The notes under the pieces were generated by a model. The model had not been told where the DNA came from and did not search any database. It saw only the letters and a program-made list of their open reading frames with translations. A program made the translations under genes and the position numbers. From contig NC_134509.1 in the NCBI RefSeq assembly GCF_027942865.1, forward strand, positions 35,700,197 through 35,764,196: a DNA stretch of 64,000 bases. Direction: 5' to 3'. This stretch comes from Odontesthes bonariensis (lineage: Eukaryota; Chordata; Actinopteri; Atheriniformes; Atherinopsidae). Shown here piece by piece: positions 1-11,041 of this stretch. Every line of letters starts with the position of its first letter. Position 1 is the first letter of the stretch.

Positions 1-176
1 GTCCTGGCTTACAGCTTGATGTCGTCCATGTAGAGGAGGTGACTGATGGTTGCTCCACTTTGGAATCTGTGTCTATAGCCACTCTTTGTGATGATGTGGC
101 TGAGGGCGGTCAGGTCTATGCAGAAGAGCAGTGGGGACTGAGCATCTCATTGGTAAAAACCGGACTTGATGTTAAC
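1..176 (-). mobile_element. R4/Dong-like LINE fragment, reverse transcriptase
   Basis: On the minus strand this reads as reverse transcriptase around the catalytic motif: SPLLFCIDL followed by HLLYMDDIKL, with the YMDD box at 21-32. The wording resembles R4/Dong-clade (Rex6-type) LINEs of fish; that clade call is from memory of the family. Two in-frame stops (one just before the SPLLFC motif, one after the YMDD box) show it is dead. The same LINE continues beyond the DNA transposon at 180-1495. Confidence 0.5.
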
Positions 177-303
177 TTAAGCCCCGTTTCCACTATGCAG
201 TCCGGTGCGGGTCGGTTCAGAACGGTTCGCTTATTTCAGTGTTTCCACTACCACGAAAGTGTACCGGTCCCATGGTACATGTTCATTTTTGTAACCCTTC
301 TGC

Positions 304-783
304 TAGTGCTGGGCGGTATGACCAAAAATACATATCACGGTATTTTTTCATGGTATCACGGTTTCACGGTATATCACGGTATTTTTTTTTTCATGCATAA
401 TTAGGTGTTCACAGCATTTTCTACAGATTGAGAACAGAATTAAAAATTAAAATAAAAATTCTTCAAAATAATTCCTTCGTTAATAATTGGTCACACAGAA
501 CTTTATTGTATTAATATTCACATCTTCATTGTAAACAAATTAATAACATTAATTACACTGGTCGGACTGTTCAGCTCTGTTTCAGACTGATACCTCCGGT
601 TCAGGCTGGTCCTCATCCTCAACACATCTCTTTTTCAATCGCGGAAAATATTTTTCTGGATTGAAGCAGCAAACATTCAGTGTAAGAGTTTAAAAAACCT
701 ACTTTATTTGATTCACAGCTGCTACTGTTTCCAGGTATGATCTCGCTGATGGAGACACACGCGGTGTGCACGGAGGGGAGGGG

Positions 784-823
<40 letters not shown>

Positions 824-1112
824 GCTATGCGAGAGAGACGCATGACTGACAGAGAGACGGAGGGAGAGCAGGGAAAGGAAATGCAGCTTAACGAATACCA
901 GTATTTTTTTAAATAGCGTTAAAAATAGACAGTAAACATGCGTGTTTAGAAGCGCAACATTGAAAAGGGTCCCGTCTCAAACAATGTCGCGCGACGCAGC
1001 GTTCCCCCCGTTGTGTAATCAAATACACCGGTATGGCGGTATGTTAAAAATTCATATCATAACGAAATTATAGACCGGTATTCGGTGTGAACCGGTATAC
1101 CGCCCAGCACTA
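304..1112. mobile_element. Non-autonomous hAT-type element, 8-bp TSD
   Basis: The termini TAGTGCTGGGCGGTAT (304) and its complement ending at 1112 are inverted repeats. They are flanked by perfect 8-bp direct repeats CCTTCTGC at 296-303 and 1113-1120, the duplication length typical of hAT transposases. The interior is AT-rich, has no transposase, and contains a TG microsatellite. It is nested in the Harbinger-like element at 180-1495. Confidence 0.85.
785..822. repeat. (TG)n microsatellite
   Basis: Uninterrupted TG dinucleotide run of about 19 units inside the hAT-type element. Confidence 0.95.
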
Positions 1113-1120
1113 CCTTCTGC

Positions 1121-1420
1121 TTGGGGTACCTAGCACACACGACCGGTTCCCTTGGGGAGGAGCCTGGAGTGCTGAGGAGGTGCAGGCTCTGCTCTCTGCT
1201 GTTGGTGAGGAGGCTGTGCAGCGGGAGCTCGATGGTGCTGTGCGAAACAGAAAAGTTTTCCAGCTGATTGCCGCAAAAATGGCAGAGACTGGTTTCAACC
1301 GGACCGCGAGCCAGTGTCGCATTAAGCTGAAGAAGCTTTGGAGCGATCGACGTAGTGACGCTTCGGCACGCACTCTGCCCACCCATGAGGGTCCCCTTTG
1401 TACAGTGGGAACGCAAAGCT
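1121..1420 (+). pseudogene. Myb/SANT-like DNA-binding domain piece of Harbinger
   Basis: The frame with Trp at 1165 reads WSAEEVQALL, then a charged stretch and QLIAAKMAETGFNRTASQCR. This is the pattern of the Myb_DNA-bind_4 type trihelix/SANT-like domain: an aromatic start, an IA..ma..G.. helix and a recognition helix with Q-C-R-.-K-.K.L. In autonomous PIF/Harbinger elements such a protein partners the DDE nuclease. The start is missing because the hAT element sits immediately upstream, and no nuclease frame is present, so I read it as a transposon remnant, not a host gene. Confidence 0.6.
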
Positions 1421-1498
1421 GACCCCAAAGCGACCCGACCCGTCCGGATCCGAAGTGACCCGAACCGTAATTGTGGAAAAAGTGGAAACGAGGCTTTA

Positions 1499-1660
1499 TG
1501 CAGTTGGCTTGGAATTGACCTGCAGGGTTGTCTTCCACAGTCCCATTGAGTTCCTGATGAAGGCTCTTAGTGTCCTGTTGATTTTGAAGAGTTTCAAGCA
1601 TTCCAGTATACATGGAGTCGTAGACTTCCTTGTAGTAAATCCAGGGGGTGCACAGATTTG
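1499..1660 (-). mobile_element. R4/Dong-like LINE fragment, upstream RT part
   Basis: Minus-strand reading gives a degraded YDSM.. / L.TLQNQQDTKSLHQELNG.. segment, which in R4/Dong-like reverse transcriptases lies just before the SPLLFC and YMDD motifs seen at 1-176. The two halves are collinear once the Harbinger insertion is removed. Heavily mutated. Confidence 0.4.
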
Positions 1661-1789
1661 TATGTCGATCTTAGAGTGTTGAGTGACTCTTGTTGTTGCT
1701 AAGCATCTCTAGGGACATGGAGTTCAAATTGCGGATGCGGCTTCCAGGAAATGTGGCCAGTAGGTCGTTGGTGCCTGTCATGGTGGTAA

Positions 1790-2760
1790 ACTGAGGACCT
1801 GCTGATGGATGCCAGCGGTGAGTGAAGCTGTCAAGCTAAAGAAGTAGGCCTTTCAGGCTTGTTTATCCTGGTATTCATTTGAAGCAGCTGGTGGGTCCCA
1901 AGTGGCTAAAATGCCTGCAGCGTTGGTTGTTGTTGAAGGTAAAACTTGGCCGTGGGAGGAATTCCGTGAGGCCATGGAGAAGGACTTTCGGTTCGCCTCA
2001 AGGATGATCTGCCAGGAATTAGGAAGGGAAAGCAGGGTCTGTCCCAGATTGTGCTTGGCCTGAGTGGAGAAATTCTGACATGAACTGAAGATATCGTCAG
2101 GTGGTGGAATGAAAACTTTGAGGATTTCTTTAATGCTCGGCCAGAATGTATATTGAGGAGAAGAGAGGAGAATTTGTGGGAAGACTCACCCATCACCAAG
2201 TCAGAGGTTGCTAAGTTAGTTCAAAGCTTGGACGATATCCTTTGGACATTGTGGGGCTGTCTTGCCTGACACTCCTCTTCAATATCGCATGGAGATCTGG
2301 AACAATGCCAGTCGAGTGGCAGACAGGATTGGTGGTTCCTATTTTTTAAAATGGGTTCTGTAGAGTGTGTTCCAACAATAAGGGAGTCACACTACTGTGC
2401 CTCCCTGGGAAATTTACTCCAGGGTATTTGAGAGGGGGCTCTGACCAATTGTTGAACTTCTGGGTTCAGGAGGAGCAGTATGGTTTTTCCCTAGGTTGTG
2501 CAACAGTGAACCAAAGCTTTACCCTTGCAGAGTGACTGAAGAGGTCATGGGAGTTTGAACGGCTAGTTTATATTTGTTATATGGCCTTGGAGCAGGCCTA
2601 TTATCGTGTTCTCTGAGGGATTCTGTGAGGATTGCTACAGGAGTAGCAGAGTCACTTTTGCAAACTATTCATATCCTGTATAAACAAAGCAAGAGTGGTG
2701 TCCCCATTCTTGGCACATAGTCAAGCCCCCTGGTTGCCTTCCTGTGAAGGTTTTTGGGCA
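1790..2760 (+). mobile_element. Decayed Rex3 (RTE-type) LINE fragment
   Basis: Several stretches match, base by base with many substitutions and indels, the better Rex3 copy at 28.2-30.6 kb. Examples are the block equivalent to KEAVKLKKESYRAF near 1820, the block equivalent to EEFREAMEKDFR near 1960, and the block equivalent to VRSLYD.. near 2660. The piece runs from the endonuclease/RT linker into the RT core. No frame is open, so this is an old copy. Confidence 0.7.
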
Positions 2761-3962
2761 TGTCCAATTTAGAGTGATGTACACACTTGAGTGTATATAA
2801 TTCATATTGCATGTAGGCACACAATAGAGGGTAAATTGACATTTTTAAATGAATTTGTAAAACTATATTTTACATTTCCCCATCTCTTATCAGGGAGGGT
2901 GGCGCCCCCTATGGGCCGATTGTCACTGAACTAATCCTTCTTTGTCGATCTGTCATCATCCGTGTTTGTTGCAGTGAAAACCTACCTACTGGTGGCGGCC
3001 ACCACCAAATTATCTATGCAGGAAAAACTCTGTTTTTAACTTTTTGCAAATGTCATAGGCTACAGTTAATAATTACATAAGATTTATGAAAGATCTGACC
3101 AGTCTGCCAGCCCTCCATGTGCACCATGTTGGCATGCTCAGATTTAGCCTCTCTCCTCTTTTCTTTGACTCTGCTTGACTAGGATGGACTTGTGGTGGCT
3201 CTTTCTGGTACCAAACTCAGTAGTGATTGCTTCATAATCATTGACAATAATTTGTATTACATAGTGTTACTGTATCCAGCTTGCATACTGTGTTTAGATT
3301 AGATTAGATTTTTTTTTTACCGGTAGAATAACAGAAAATGGCAGTCACCTTCTCCACTGGTTACTTCCTGTCTGGACTTCACAACACATCAAAAGCAGGA
3401 CCTTTTGATTTGCAAAAGAGTGCTCCTCCTCCTGAGCTACAGCCGATGAGTGTTGATTGGATTTTTCTGTTACCTCCTGGCCAGCTGACTAATATGATTA
3501 AGATCTGCTGTGCGTGTTTGTCATTTTACATCCAAAACTGTCAATAATGGATCTTAAGAAGAGATGCTTTTAACACTACAGAGCAGAGGACTGCTAAATT
3601 CCTTCTGATTTTGTGACAGTTTTATTTACTTGATTGTTTTGTCAGGAATACATTTGTATGTGATGTGATAAAAAACTTTATAGATTTTTAAGTGGTATGC
3701 AACCAACTTGTACTGCTATTTTAGACTTTATCTGTGCCCTATCAGACGCTCACTAACCGAAGTCATGTGGTCATGTGTCTGTGGTGTTTCACCATGAGCC
3801 AGTATTGGATGGACAATCCATATGATACTGACATCCCTTGATCTTTTTCAAATTTTTATTTTTATTTTTCAGAGCTGATTAACAGATATCCCAATGCATG
3901 CACATCAAACAGGAGCAACAATATGTTTTATTCAATAAAATGTCTTCTGCCATCTCTCTCAG
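2761..3962. other. commd1 intron sequence, no other feature
   Basis: AT-rich sequence between the Rex3 relic and the commd1 exon. I see no coding frame, tandem array or clear mobile element. It ends in a pyrimidine-rich tract and AG at 3961-3962, the acceptor of the commd1 exon. Confidence 0.5.
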
Positions 3963-4070
3963 AATTCAGAGTTTGTGTGTCTGGAGTTTGATGATACCAA
4001 AGTGGACCAGATGCTGAAGAAGATGGCAAACATCCAGGAGAGCATCGACAGAATTGTTCACCGTACCTGA
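3963..4070 (+). CDS. commd1: commd1 last coding exon (COMM domain C-terminus)
   Basis: The tract ending catctctctcAG is a splice acceptor. The exon reads 35 residues then TGA (4068-4070), starting NSEFVCLEFDD and ending ESIDRIVHRT. This matches the C-terminal end of COMMD1 as I recall it (an SEFLCLEFDE-type motif followed by a long amphipathic helix near the C-terminus). COMMD1 is the founding COMM-domain protein, part of the Commander/CCC complex for endosomal recycling and of copper and NF-kB control; the COMM domain mediates dimerisation. Reading from the first exon base gives phase 0. Only this exon is in the window: earlier exons must lie to the left, so 1-3962 is intron full of repeats. 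No stop or frameshift is seen, so it looks functional. Confidence 0.85.
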   Translation, partial: NSEFVCLEFDDTKVDQMLKKMANIQESIDRIVHRT

Positions 4071-5205
4071 AACTCGGGAAGCGAGTTTGTCAGATTTTTG
4101 ACTGACACACAATGGTCATCTGAGCAAGTCACCTTGCAAACTGCATATTAATTCTATGTTGGTTCCGTTTCATCTCTTTGAACAACATCTCGCAGACACG
4201 GGAGTTTTTCAGATCTGTTTTGGCCCGAAGGTATACTGTACTATACTATACAATGTACGATTGCCATATACACACTGTCAATTCATAAGGTACCTTTAAA
4301 GACATACACAGATCACTCTGAAGAGTCTAACCTGTTGATAGACTTAAATTTTTGTTTACTTCTTTCTTAATCAACCATGACAAAAATGCAGGAATTTGTC
4401 CCTCTGATAGGATGAAGGTTCCTCTTTGACCGCCATCAAAACTTGCAGCACTGAAAGAAAGAAATGGTGAGAGTATCGGTATCCCAGCAGGCATTTTGGA
4501 ATTATTGAATGAAGTGAAACTGGATAAGACTTAATTTAAATGTGCTTTTTTTTTTTTTTTTTTTTTTAATATTCATGCAAGTCAGAAATGAGCGCTCTCA
4601 AATCTGAGCTATCATGATTACTTAACACCAAACACATATCCTAATGGAAGTCAATTACTCTCGAAGCTGGCAAGATTTGCCAACACTGGCACGAGGTGAT
4701 AACATTAAAATAACACTAGAGAATTTGGCAATTTATTTTGATCTTTGGCTCTCCTTACAGGATGTTAAACTGCTGTCATAAAACAAATCTCTGTGCAAGC
4801 CCTGCCACGTGAAAGCCCATACGTGTGAATTGCTGTATTTTACATTGAGTTGTTTTTAGACATACCTATGATCCCTATATAGGGTTTTGCACTGTGCCAT
4901 TAGATTCTATAACAGTCTCTGGCAGATTGGATTTGACAAAAAAAAAAATAAAAAATTATAGCAATTAGTTTAGTTGGCTTTTCTTTTTAGAACCATTTAA
5001 AAAAAATAAAAAAACACTGGATTCTATTTGTGAAATATTTTAGCTTCAAGGATAAATTTGACTGGGACATAAAAGGTTTCTAACAAAATATTGAAGTCCA
5101 GAACGTATAATCCTGGGAACATATAAGCACTTCCACTTTTATAACATTAGCTAGGGATTGTATGTTTACCTGAATGTAATAATGTTAGCGTTTAACTGAA
5201 AATGT
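4071..5205. other. commd1 3' UTR and downstream flank
   Basis: No coding frame. It is AT-rich, with a pure T run at about 4547-4567 and A-rich runs at 4939-5015. I cannot fix the commd1 polyadenylation site. Confidence 0.4.
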
Positions 5206-5241
5206 AGGGTACACCCTGGACAGGCCGCCAGTCCATCACAG
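5206..5241 (-). repeat. SINE fragment, 3' region, reversed
   Basis: The block gggtacaccctggacaggccgccagtccatcacag is the complement of the conserved middle/3' part of the tRNA-type SINE present at 15995-16350, and is identical over most of its length to the reversed copy at 57574-57815. It is only about 36 bases long. Confidence 0.65.
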
Positions 5242-6476
5242 ATTCTTCTTAATGCTTTCTAATAAACCTCATCAGACAGCAGTTAATATTTCATCATTTC
5301 ACCACTTATCATCTAAAGTGTAAAGTTTACTTGTCCTGTCTGTTAACAGTTAACAAACCACAGAAGTCTGTGGTAGTTTATGATAGAGATAGATGGATAT
5401 GATTTTTACCACTAACCTTTGAATAAAGGATGTGTAGACACCAGCCACTGACAGCATGAGTTTGAAGATTAACAGAAAAAACCTTTCAGTTTAAATGGCT
5501 GTCTGGATAAAAACAGTTGTTCAGTTTACGGATTTTCACGTAAAGAATTTTTCACATAAGAATTTAACCACGGTGAAAGAAATGATTTTTTTCTTTGATT
5601 TCTCAAGTCTGTCCCACTACAGCATAGCTTTTTCTGCCCTGCTCCATTTAATGGTACTTTGAGTTTTTATCTCGAGTTAGAAAAAGTGTACGCAAAGTAA
5701 AAAGGAAAAAGAAAAAGGCCAAGTTTACACTTAGCGATGATGGTATAATATGTCACCCTTAAGTATCACAGGTGTCTATACTATCAGTCGTATTCTACTG
5801 TCGATATAAAAGTCTGTGCTGCAATGTCTGGGATGCAACAATGGACAAGAAAGACAAAAAGACAAAACTAAAGGCTTGATAATCTCACAAAAGCCTGATG
5901 TTCCATTGGTCACAGATATTTGGAAGTTTCAGGCTCAGGTGACTAGCCAACCCTACTGATATGACTGAAAGAGAAGAACTGATCCTAGACTGAACCAATG
6001 CCAACAGTTTTTTTTTTTTTTCAATCCCTTTCTTTTGTGGAAAATGGATATAGTTTTTACCTTGGTTCTTTGCATAAGTGTAAGATGATTAAGTTGTCCG
6101 TTAGCAAAAAAACTGCTCAAAAGTCATAGCTCCTGAAATAGGATGATCATGGAAAACAGACATTAAAAATAGCACAAAGAATGGATCAGAGGCAAATCAG
6201 GCTTTTCTATAATCGCCTGTTATGATTACTGATTCTCTACAAATGAACATTTATGAAATGACAACCTATTCTGATATAAAGATGATTTTAATAAAAGAAA
6301 GTCAACATTTTTTGGCCCTTTTTTTTTCTTAATATATATACACACTTTATGTGTCAAGTGTGAGTTTTTGAAGATAGGAAGTTACCCCAAAAGTCTATCT
6401 TAAGATGAGGGAAGAGGTGGTGGTGGTGTATTGTATTTGAAAAGATCATGGTTAAATGTAGGTAAAGGGCTAAATA
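5242..6476. other. Intergenic, no feature seen
   Basis: AT-rich sequence with short homopolymer runs (for example T at 6007-6021). No gene, array or recognisable element. Confidence 0.4.
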
Positions 6477-6575
6477 TGGGCTGCACAGTGGTGTGGTTAG
6501 CGCTGTCACCTAACAGCAACTGGGTTTTTGGTTCAAATCCCGGCTGGGCAAAGTTTGCATGTGTATGTGTGAGTT
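6477..6575 (+). repeat. Diverged tRNA-type SINE head
   Basis: It starts gggctgcacagtggtgtggttagcgctgtcacc and continues to ggttcaaatcccggctggg. These are the A-box-like and B-box-like parts of the tRNA-derived SINE seen complete at 15995-16350. The downstream body is lost or too diverged to follow. Confidence 0.7.
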
Positions 6576-7150
6576 GTGTCTGTGCCAAAATCAACATTGC
6601 CATGATCTGTCAGACTTTGGTCAGCCCACCAGAGGAATAGAGAGAGATCAACTGGGACAACATTCTGTGTAAAATCACCTATGTTGCCAATTTGAATCCA
6701 GGAGGCTGGGCTCCTGTTTCTGTGCTCAGGGCTGTAGCTAAGAGTGAATACCCAAAGTTTCTGAAGTGCTTCACCTAGATGCAGGAAAAAACTGCTGGCA
6801 AGCACATCTTATTCTAAGACTCATTGGATTGAGACATAAGGACAGAACTGTGCCTGAGGCTTTGAGGACAGGCGGCCAAAAGAAACAACCTTCTCTAAAA
6901 AGATTGGAATATTTTTCTTCCACTCTTAGTTCTTAGCTACAAGTTAAGTATGCAAGTAAGTGTAAAGTAGAAATAAAACTAAAATGCTTCAGATTTCAAG
7001 TCATTTCACATGCAAGGCAGCCATCTCGGATGCTTCTTTGAGGTTGGAAATGGTTAGATCTCTGATTTCCCACATTAAGAACTTACCGTTGATATTTCCA
7101 ATTCAGAGCTGTGGAATTATGCCCTCAACACCACACAGGGAACAAGGGAC

Positions 7151-7220
7151 TTTAAGGTAAACACAAGAAACTTGTGCTAAAGAAAAAATGGACCAAACTC
7201 AGTGAATAATTCCCTATGTA
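7151..7220. repeat. Dispersed repeat R1, left part
   Basis: The block aaggtaaacacaagaaacttgtgctaa.. followed by ..ggaccaaactcagtgaataattcc matches 59911-59985, where the same sequence was inserted into an L2 LINE. The two copies show this is a mobile or duplicated unit; its class is unknown. Confidence 0.6.
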
Positions 7221-7261
7221 GATCAGTGAGCAGTGCTGACCAATATGTCATTGGGGTCATG

Positions 7262-7420
7262 TTTATGCATTTGGCAGACACTTTTATCCAAATCGACTTA
7301 CAGGTAGGGTAAAAGGGGTCTTGCCTGAGGACCCCTACAGGAGGTAGTACCTTTCATGCAGGGGATTTGAACCCAGGTCACCCACATGAAAGGTGGCAAT
7401 CTTAGCACTACACTATCCAG
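7262..7420. repeat. Common fish dispersed repeat
   Basis: It begins gcatttggcagacacttttatccaaatcgactta and ends with ..atttgaacccaggtcacccacatgaaaggtggcaatcttagcactaca. I recognise this as a very common dispersed unit in fish genomes, but cannot assign it to a superfamily. It interrupts repeat R1 relative to the copy at 59.9-60.25 kb, so it is probably a younger insertion. Confidence 0.5.
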
Positions 7421-7556
7421 ATGCAGTCTGGTCAGTGGGATAAGGTGGTAATCTCCTTTCATCAGTGTTTCATCTAGTTGGGCCCACGACACCTCCAGGA
7501 GGCTAGACAATGCTCACTGGCGTCCCAGAGTCACTCCCCAAATGCCAGCCATCACT

Positions 7557-7766
7557 GCTCCTCACACCACAACAACCATGTTTTTTCTTTTTTTTTTTTT
7601 CACAACCACCAGCTACCCCAGCCTCTCACCAACTGCACACCAGTCACAGCGGGGTGGGGATACAAACCCTGGTTCGGGTAGGGGGTAGAAATAGAAGAGG
7701 TAAAGATAAGTACGAATGGGATTCAAACCCTGGTTCGGGTAGGGGGTAATGAAAGTATACAGTAGT
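7557..7766. repeat. Dispersed repeat R1, right part with internal tandem motif
   Basis: It matches 60005-60200 closely, from gctcctcacaccacaacaacca to gggtaatgaaagtata. Both copies contain the motif caaaccctggttcgggtaggggg twice, about 60 bases apart, joined by an aaataaaagaggtaa-type spacer. No inverted termini or coding frame are visible. Confidence 0.6.
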
Positions 7767-7767
7767 G

Positions 7768-8270
7768 ATGTTACCTCCAACACCGAAGCTTCAAAGCACG
7801 CTTCAAACTTGACAGGGTAGTTATGGTGAAGCAGTGGGCCGGAGCTTGCTTCATGTGACGTCACTGATGACGTTTGAACCTCTTCACTGCTTCAATCAGA
7901 TCGAGTCAGTTGACTGCTTCGAGTTGATGGGCGGAAATTTATAACATTTGGTGCGATTCAGTGTATTCAAGATGGCTGAAGCCCCAGTTCATGTCCCCGT
8001 TCTACACGTATTATACGTTACGAACAGTTCTCGTTTTTTGATATTTGGATTTTTGGATTATTCTGTCATGGAGCAACCATCGAGCAAGCGTTCCCAAGTG
8101 TGGGAATATTTCGAGCCAAACAGTTCCTTGTCACACCAGCCTCCTCTGTTCCTTTGGAAAGTATTGTCTCAAAAAAAATAAACCTTCTACTGTACAAAAA
8201 CTACTTTTCTTGAATAAAAACACCTGAAATAACACAAGCACCCTCTTTATTACACCAAGCACACTCCCAA
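7768..8270 (+). mobile_element. hAT transposon 5' end with BED-finger start
   Basis: From ATG at 8068 the frame reads MEQPSSKRSQVWEYFEP. The K-R-S-.-V-W-.-.-F pattern opens the BED zinc finger found at the N-terminus of hAT transposases and ZBED proteins. The Cys/His ligands are not reached before the sequence turns AT-rich, so only the first part of the finger remains. The preceding 300 bases (cttcaaagcacgcttcaaac.. onward) look like the element's 5' region. The right end is undefined. Confidence 0.5.
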
Positions 8271-8404
8271 AGAAAATGAATGACAAACCAAATATTTTTT
8301 TTTTCATGTTTTTAAATTATTATTGTTTCATGGGTAAATTACTCAATCTTTAATGAGGTACTAAAAACACATATGGTGTTTTTAGTATCTTTGTGTATAT
8401 AGTG

Positions 8405-9363
8405 TTATTGTGTTACATGGTCCAACCCGTGTGTCAATTTTGCAAAATGAGGGAAAAAGTGTCTAGGGAGACACGGTTTACCATCAGGTTCCAGCCAAAC
8501 ACCATCTGTATGAGTTGCACCAGCTGAGGACCAAATGGGTTTTTCATCTGTAGAGGCAAAAGTTTGCGTTGCATGAAAATCTGTGAGGGTGTCTTCTGCT
8601 TGCAAAAAGAGGGAAGTGAAAACAGGAAAAGAGTTAGCTGCCTGCTTAGCTGCAGCATCAGCTCTGGCATTTCTACGAACAGCAGGATCTTCTGAGTTAG
8701 TGTGAGCCGCACACTTACAGACCGAAATTGCTGTAGGCAAAAGGATCACATCAAGAAGATCAGAAACCTGTGAGGAGTTCAGAATGGGTTTGCCATCTGA
8801 TTTAAGGAAATGTCTGTGTTTCCACAGTGCACCAAACTCATGAACAACACCAAAAGCATATCTGGAATCTGTGTAAATGGTGACAGACTTCAGTAAGTGC
8901 AATGAGTTCAGCAGTTTGGGCAGAGAAGTTTTTGGGAGGGAGCCAGACAGCAAAGTGTCATGTTAAGAACATACTGCAAATCCAACAATAGTTAGTACCT
9001 GTAGCTGGATCACACAAAGCTGATCCATCTATAAAAAGAATCATGTCAGAGTTTGGAAGAGGAGTAGAGGAGTATCAGAAAGATCAGGTCTTATTCTTAT
9101 TCCAGAACTTATTTATTTATAACTTATTGTTGTTCCAGAACAGCTGCGCAGTCATGAGGCTCCCCATCATCAGAAGTGGGAGCAAAGCAGGATTCAGAGA
9201 ACAGTACAACGTTTAATAGTGACATTTGGCATAGGAGCACAGAAGTGTATCTGAGCCAGCGAGCAGCTGAAAGATGTGAAGTTTTCTGCTCGAGAAGAAT
9301 AATGGCAACAGAATGAGAAACCAAAACAGTCAAAGTAGCGTAGCCTACAATATCTCGGGAGGC
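8405..9363 (-). pseudogene. Endogenous retrovirus pol remnant: RNase H and start of integrase
   Basis: Minus-strand frames read, in order, the end of the reverse transcriptase connection region, an RNase H start with the aspartate in MILFIDGSALCD, the second RNase H acidic site in VTIYTDSRYAFG, and a stretch leading to the integrase N-terminal region at 8410-8450. The closest type in wording is gamma/epsilon-retrovirus-like pol. Frames are broken by stops and shifts between about 8950 and 9130. The upstream part of the same gene lies at 12746-12890, beyond an inserted Harbinger element. No LTRs were found. Confidence 0.7.
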
Positions 9364-9596
9364 CTGGGGGGTATTCCTAGAAAGTAGCTAAAGAAAGCCA
9401 GGCTATAGCCGGTAAGCGTCGCTTGAACTAGCGCCATCTCCCATTTAAGCCTCAAGTCGTTCCTCATAGATATTTTAGCTGCATCTTGGTGAGGCTAATC
9501 CAAGCGAGGTTTACATAGCCTAGTTTAGTGCGAGTGCACGAGGAACGTAAGAAGCCCTGACGAGTGGATGGTGGAAAAACCGAGATCTGTGTGAAA

Positions 9597-10081
9597 ATGA
9601 GAGCGAGAAGCGCTGTTATTTTTTCGGCCGCTGAACAAGTAATGCTGATGGAGCTGTATGAGGATTTTAAAAGTGTCATCACCAGAAATGGTAACACAGC
9701 TGCGATCAATAAAGCGAAGAAACGGCATGGCAAACAACTGCAGACAGACTAAACGCGTAAGTTCTGAAAGTTTCAATTGACATTGACATTTATTTTACTG
9801 TCCTCATGTATTTATGCTCTCCTCTTTGTGCTATAATGTGTTTACATAAAGCATGCTGAATTGTCTCTGTATGAGATGTACAGCACAAATATACTGGCCC
9901 TGCTCAGTTTATTAATAACCCAATAATCGACACGCATCATCATACTTTGTGACTATATTATCGTGAGTGTGTGACCCACATATTAATTATTCACTGTTAC
10001 ATCTCAACAGGATCAATATTAACAGCCAAAAGCGTACCTGGCAGCAGGTGAAGGTAAAGTACAGGAAAATATTTCAGAGTG
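9597..10081 (+). pseudogene. Harbinger Myb/SANT-like gene, two exons, frameshifted
   Basis: Exon 1 (9597-9755) starts MRARSAVIFSAAEQVMLMEL and contains an NTAAINKAKK segment. Exon 2 (10011-10081) contains KRTWQQVKVKYRKIFQS. These are the halves of the Myb/SANT-like domain that Harbinger elements pair with their nuclease. The donor gtaagt at 9756 and acceptor acatctcaacAG at 10009-10010 join in phase. Another gtaagt follows exon 2 at 10082, so more exons existed. Near 9725 the frame slips by one base: the end of exon 1 reads ..TADRLNA in the neighbouring frame. In the present frame a TAA ends it before the donor, so the gene is dead. Confidence 0.65.
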
Positions 10082-10083
10082 GT

Positions 10084-10497
10084 AAGTAGCCTTTGAAGAA
10101 ATGTGTTTGTCCAATAAAGAGAGATATGGAAGAAACTGAAAATAAAAAAGATCAAGCCAGAGATCATGAAACTGGAGAGGGATGTTAGTATAAATTCAGA
10201 TAAAGGAGAATTTCGTGTTGTGAACTGTATTTAATTCTGTTTTCTCTCCACAGCTTGAGAAACATGTAATAATAATTAAACAATTCAACACAACTTGAAC
10301 TCAAACTTGTCATTATTGTACGGTTCATGCAAAGTGTTAGAAATGTGTTTTTTACATTTATATTCACAGTGGGGTGCCATGACCTAAACGTGTGGAAAGT
10401 TATAAATCATCTGTTTAAAAGAGAAACAAATAAAATCATTTAAATGAATTTAAAAACAAGCAACAGTCAAGATAAGTTCAAAGATATCGTGCAGATT
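10084..10497. other. Harbinger interior, non-coding
   Basis: AT-rich interior of the 3.4-kb Harbinger between its Myb-like exons and the L2 fragment. Nothing recognisable. Confidence 0.4.
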
Positions 10498-10965
10498 TCA
10501 TGCATAGACACATGAGAACAGAAATGTTTTTAACCTGGATTTAAAAATGTCTCCATTTGGTGAAAGTTTAATCTCCACTGGCAGTTTGTTCCACTTGTTT
10601 GCAGCATAACAGCTAAATGCTGCTTCTCCATGTTTAGTCTGGACTCTGGACTGGACCAGCTGACCTGAGTCCTTCGATCTAAGAGCTCTGCTGGCTTTAT
10701 ATTCTCTGAACATATCACAGATGTATTTTGGGCCTAAACCGTTCTGGGATTTGTAAACCATCAGCAGGCTTTTAAAATCTATTCTGTGACTGACTGGAAG
10801 CCAGAGTAAAGATTTTAAAACTGGTGTGATGTGTTCAGATCTCTTAGTCCTGGTTAAAACTCGAGCAGCAGCGTTCTGGATGAGCTGCAGATGTTTAATG
10901 CTCTTTTTGGGGGACTCAACGAAAAAAGACTTGAGCCTGAAAAGTTGTCCACAAGACAAAATGTA
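10498..10965 (-). mobile_element. L2 LINE fragment, RT C-terminal region
   Basis: Minus-strand frame (about 150 residues) reads the conserved L2 ORF2 C-terminal region: LQLIQNAAARVLTRTKR, HITPVLKSLLWLPV, NKWNKLPVEIK and a final FKSRLKTFLF. It is 5'-truncated and lies inside the Harbinger element. The frame is fairly well preserved, but the catalytic part of the RT is absent. Confidence 0.85.
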
Positions 10966-11041
10966 TAAAATATGAAGTATACTATTAATTTAAGATGACT
11001 CTGTCAAAAGTCAGCCATGGTGCCTGAGAACTTTAAGCAAT

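Larger units (their letters stand above)
180..1495. mobile_element. PIF/Harbinger-like DNA transposon, TSD TTA
   Basis: The left end AGCCCCGTTTCCACT (180) and the complement of the right end, AGCCTCGTTTCCACT (to 1495), form terminal inverted repeats. Both sides carry the trinucleotide TTA (177-179 and 1496-1498), the TWA-type duplication expected for PIF/Harbinger. It lies inside the R4/Dong-like LINE and encodes a Myb/SANT-like piece near its right end. An 809-bp hAT-type element interrupts it. Confidence 0.75.

Noticed and set aside
39..404. 121-codon plus-strand frame at the window start
   Set aside because: It crosses the R4/Dong LINE (antisense), a Harbinger end and the hAT end; a composite of unrelated elements.
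7640..7740. ggttcgggt motif as a tRNA or pol III gene
   Set aside because: It occurs twice per R1 copy with no A box at the right distance and no cloverleaf.
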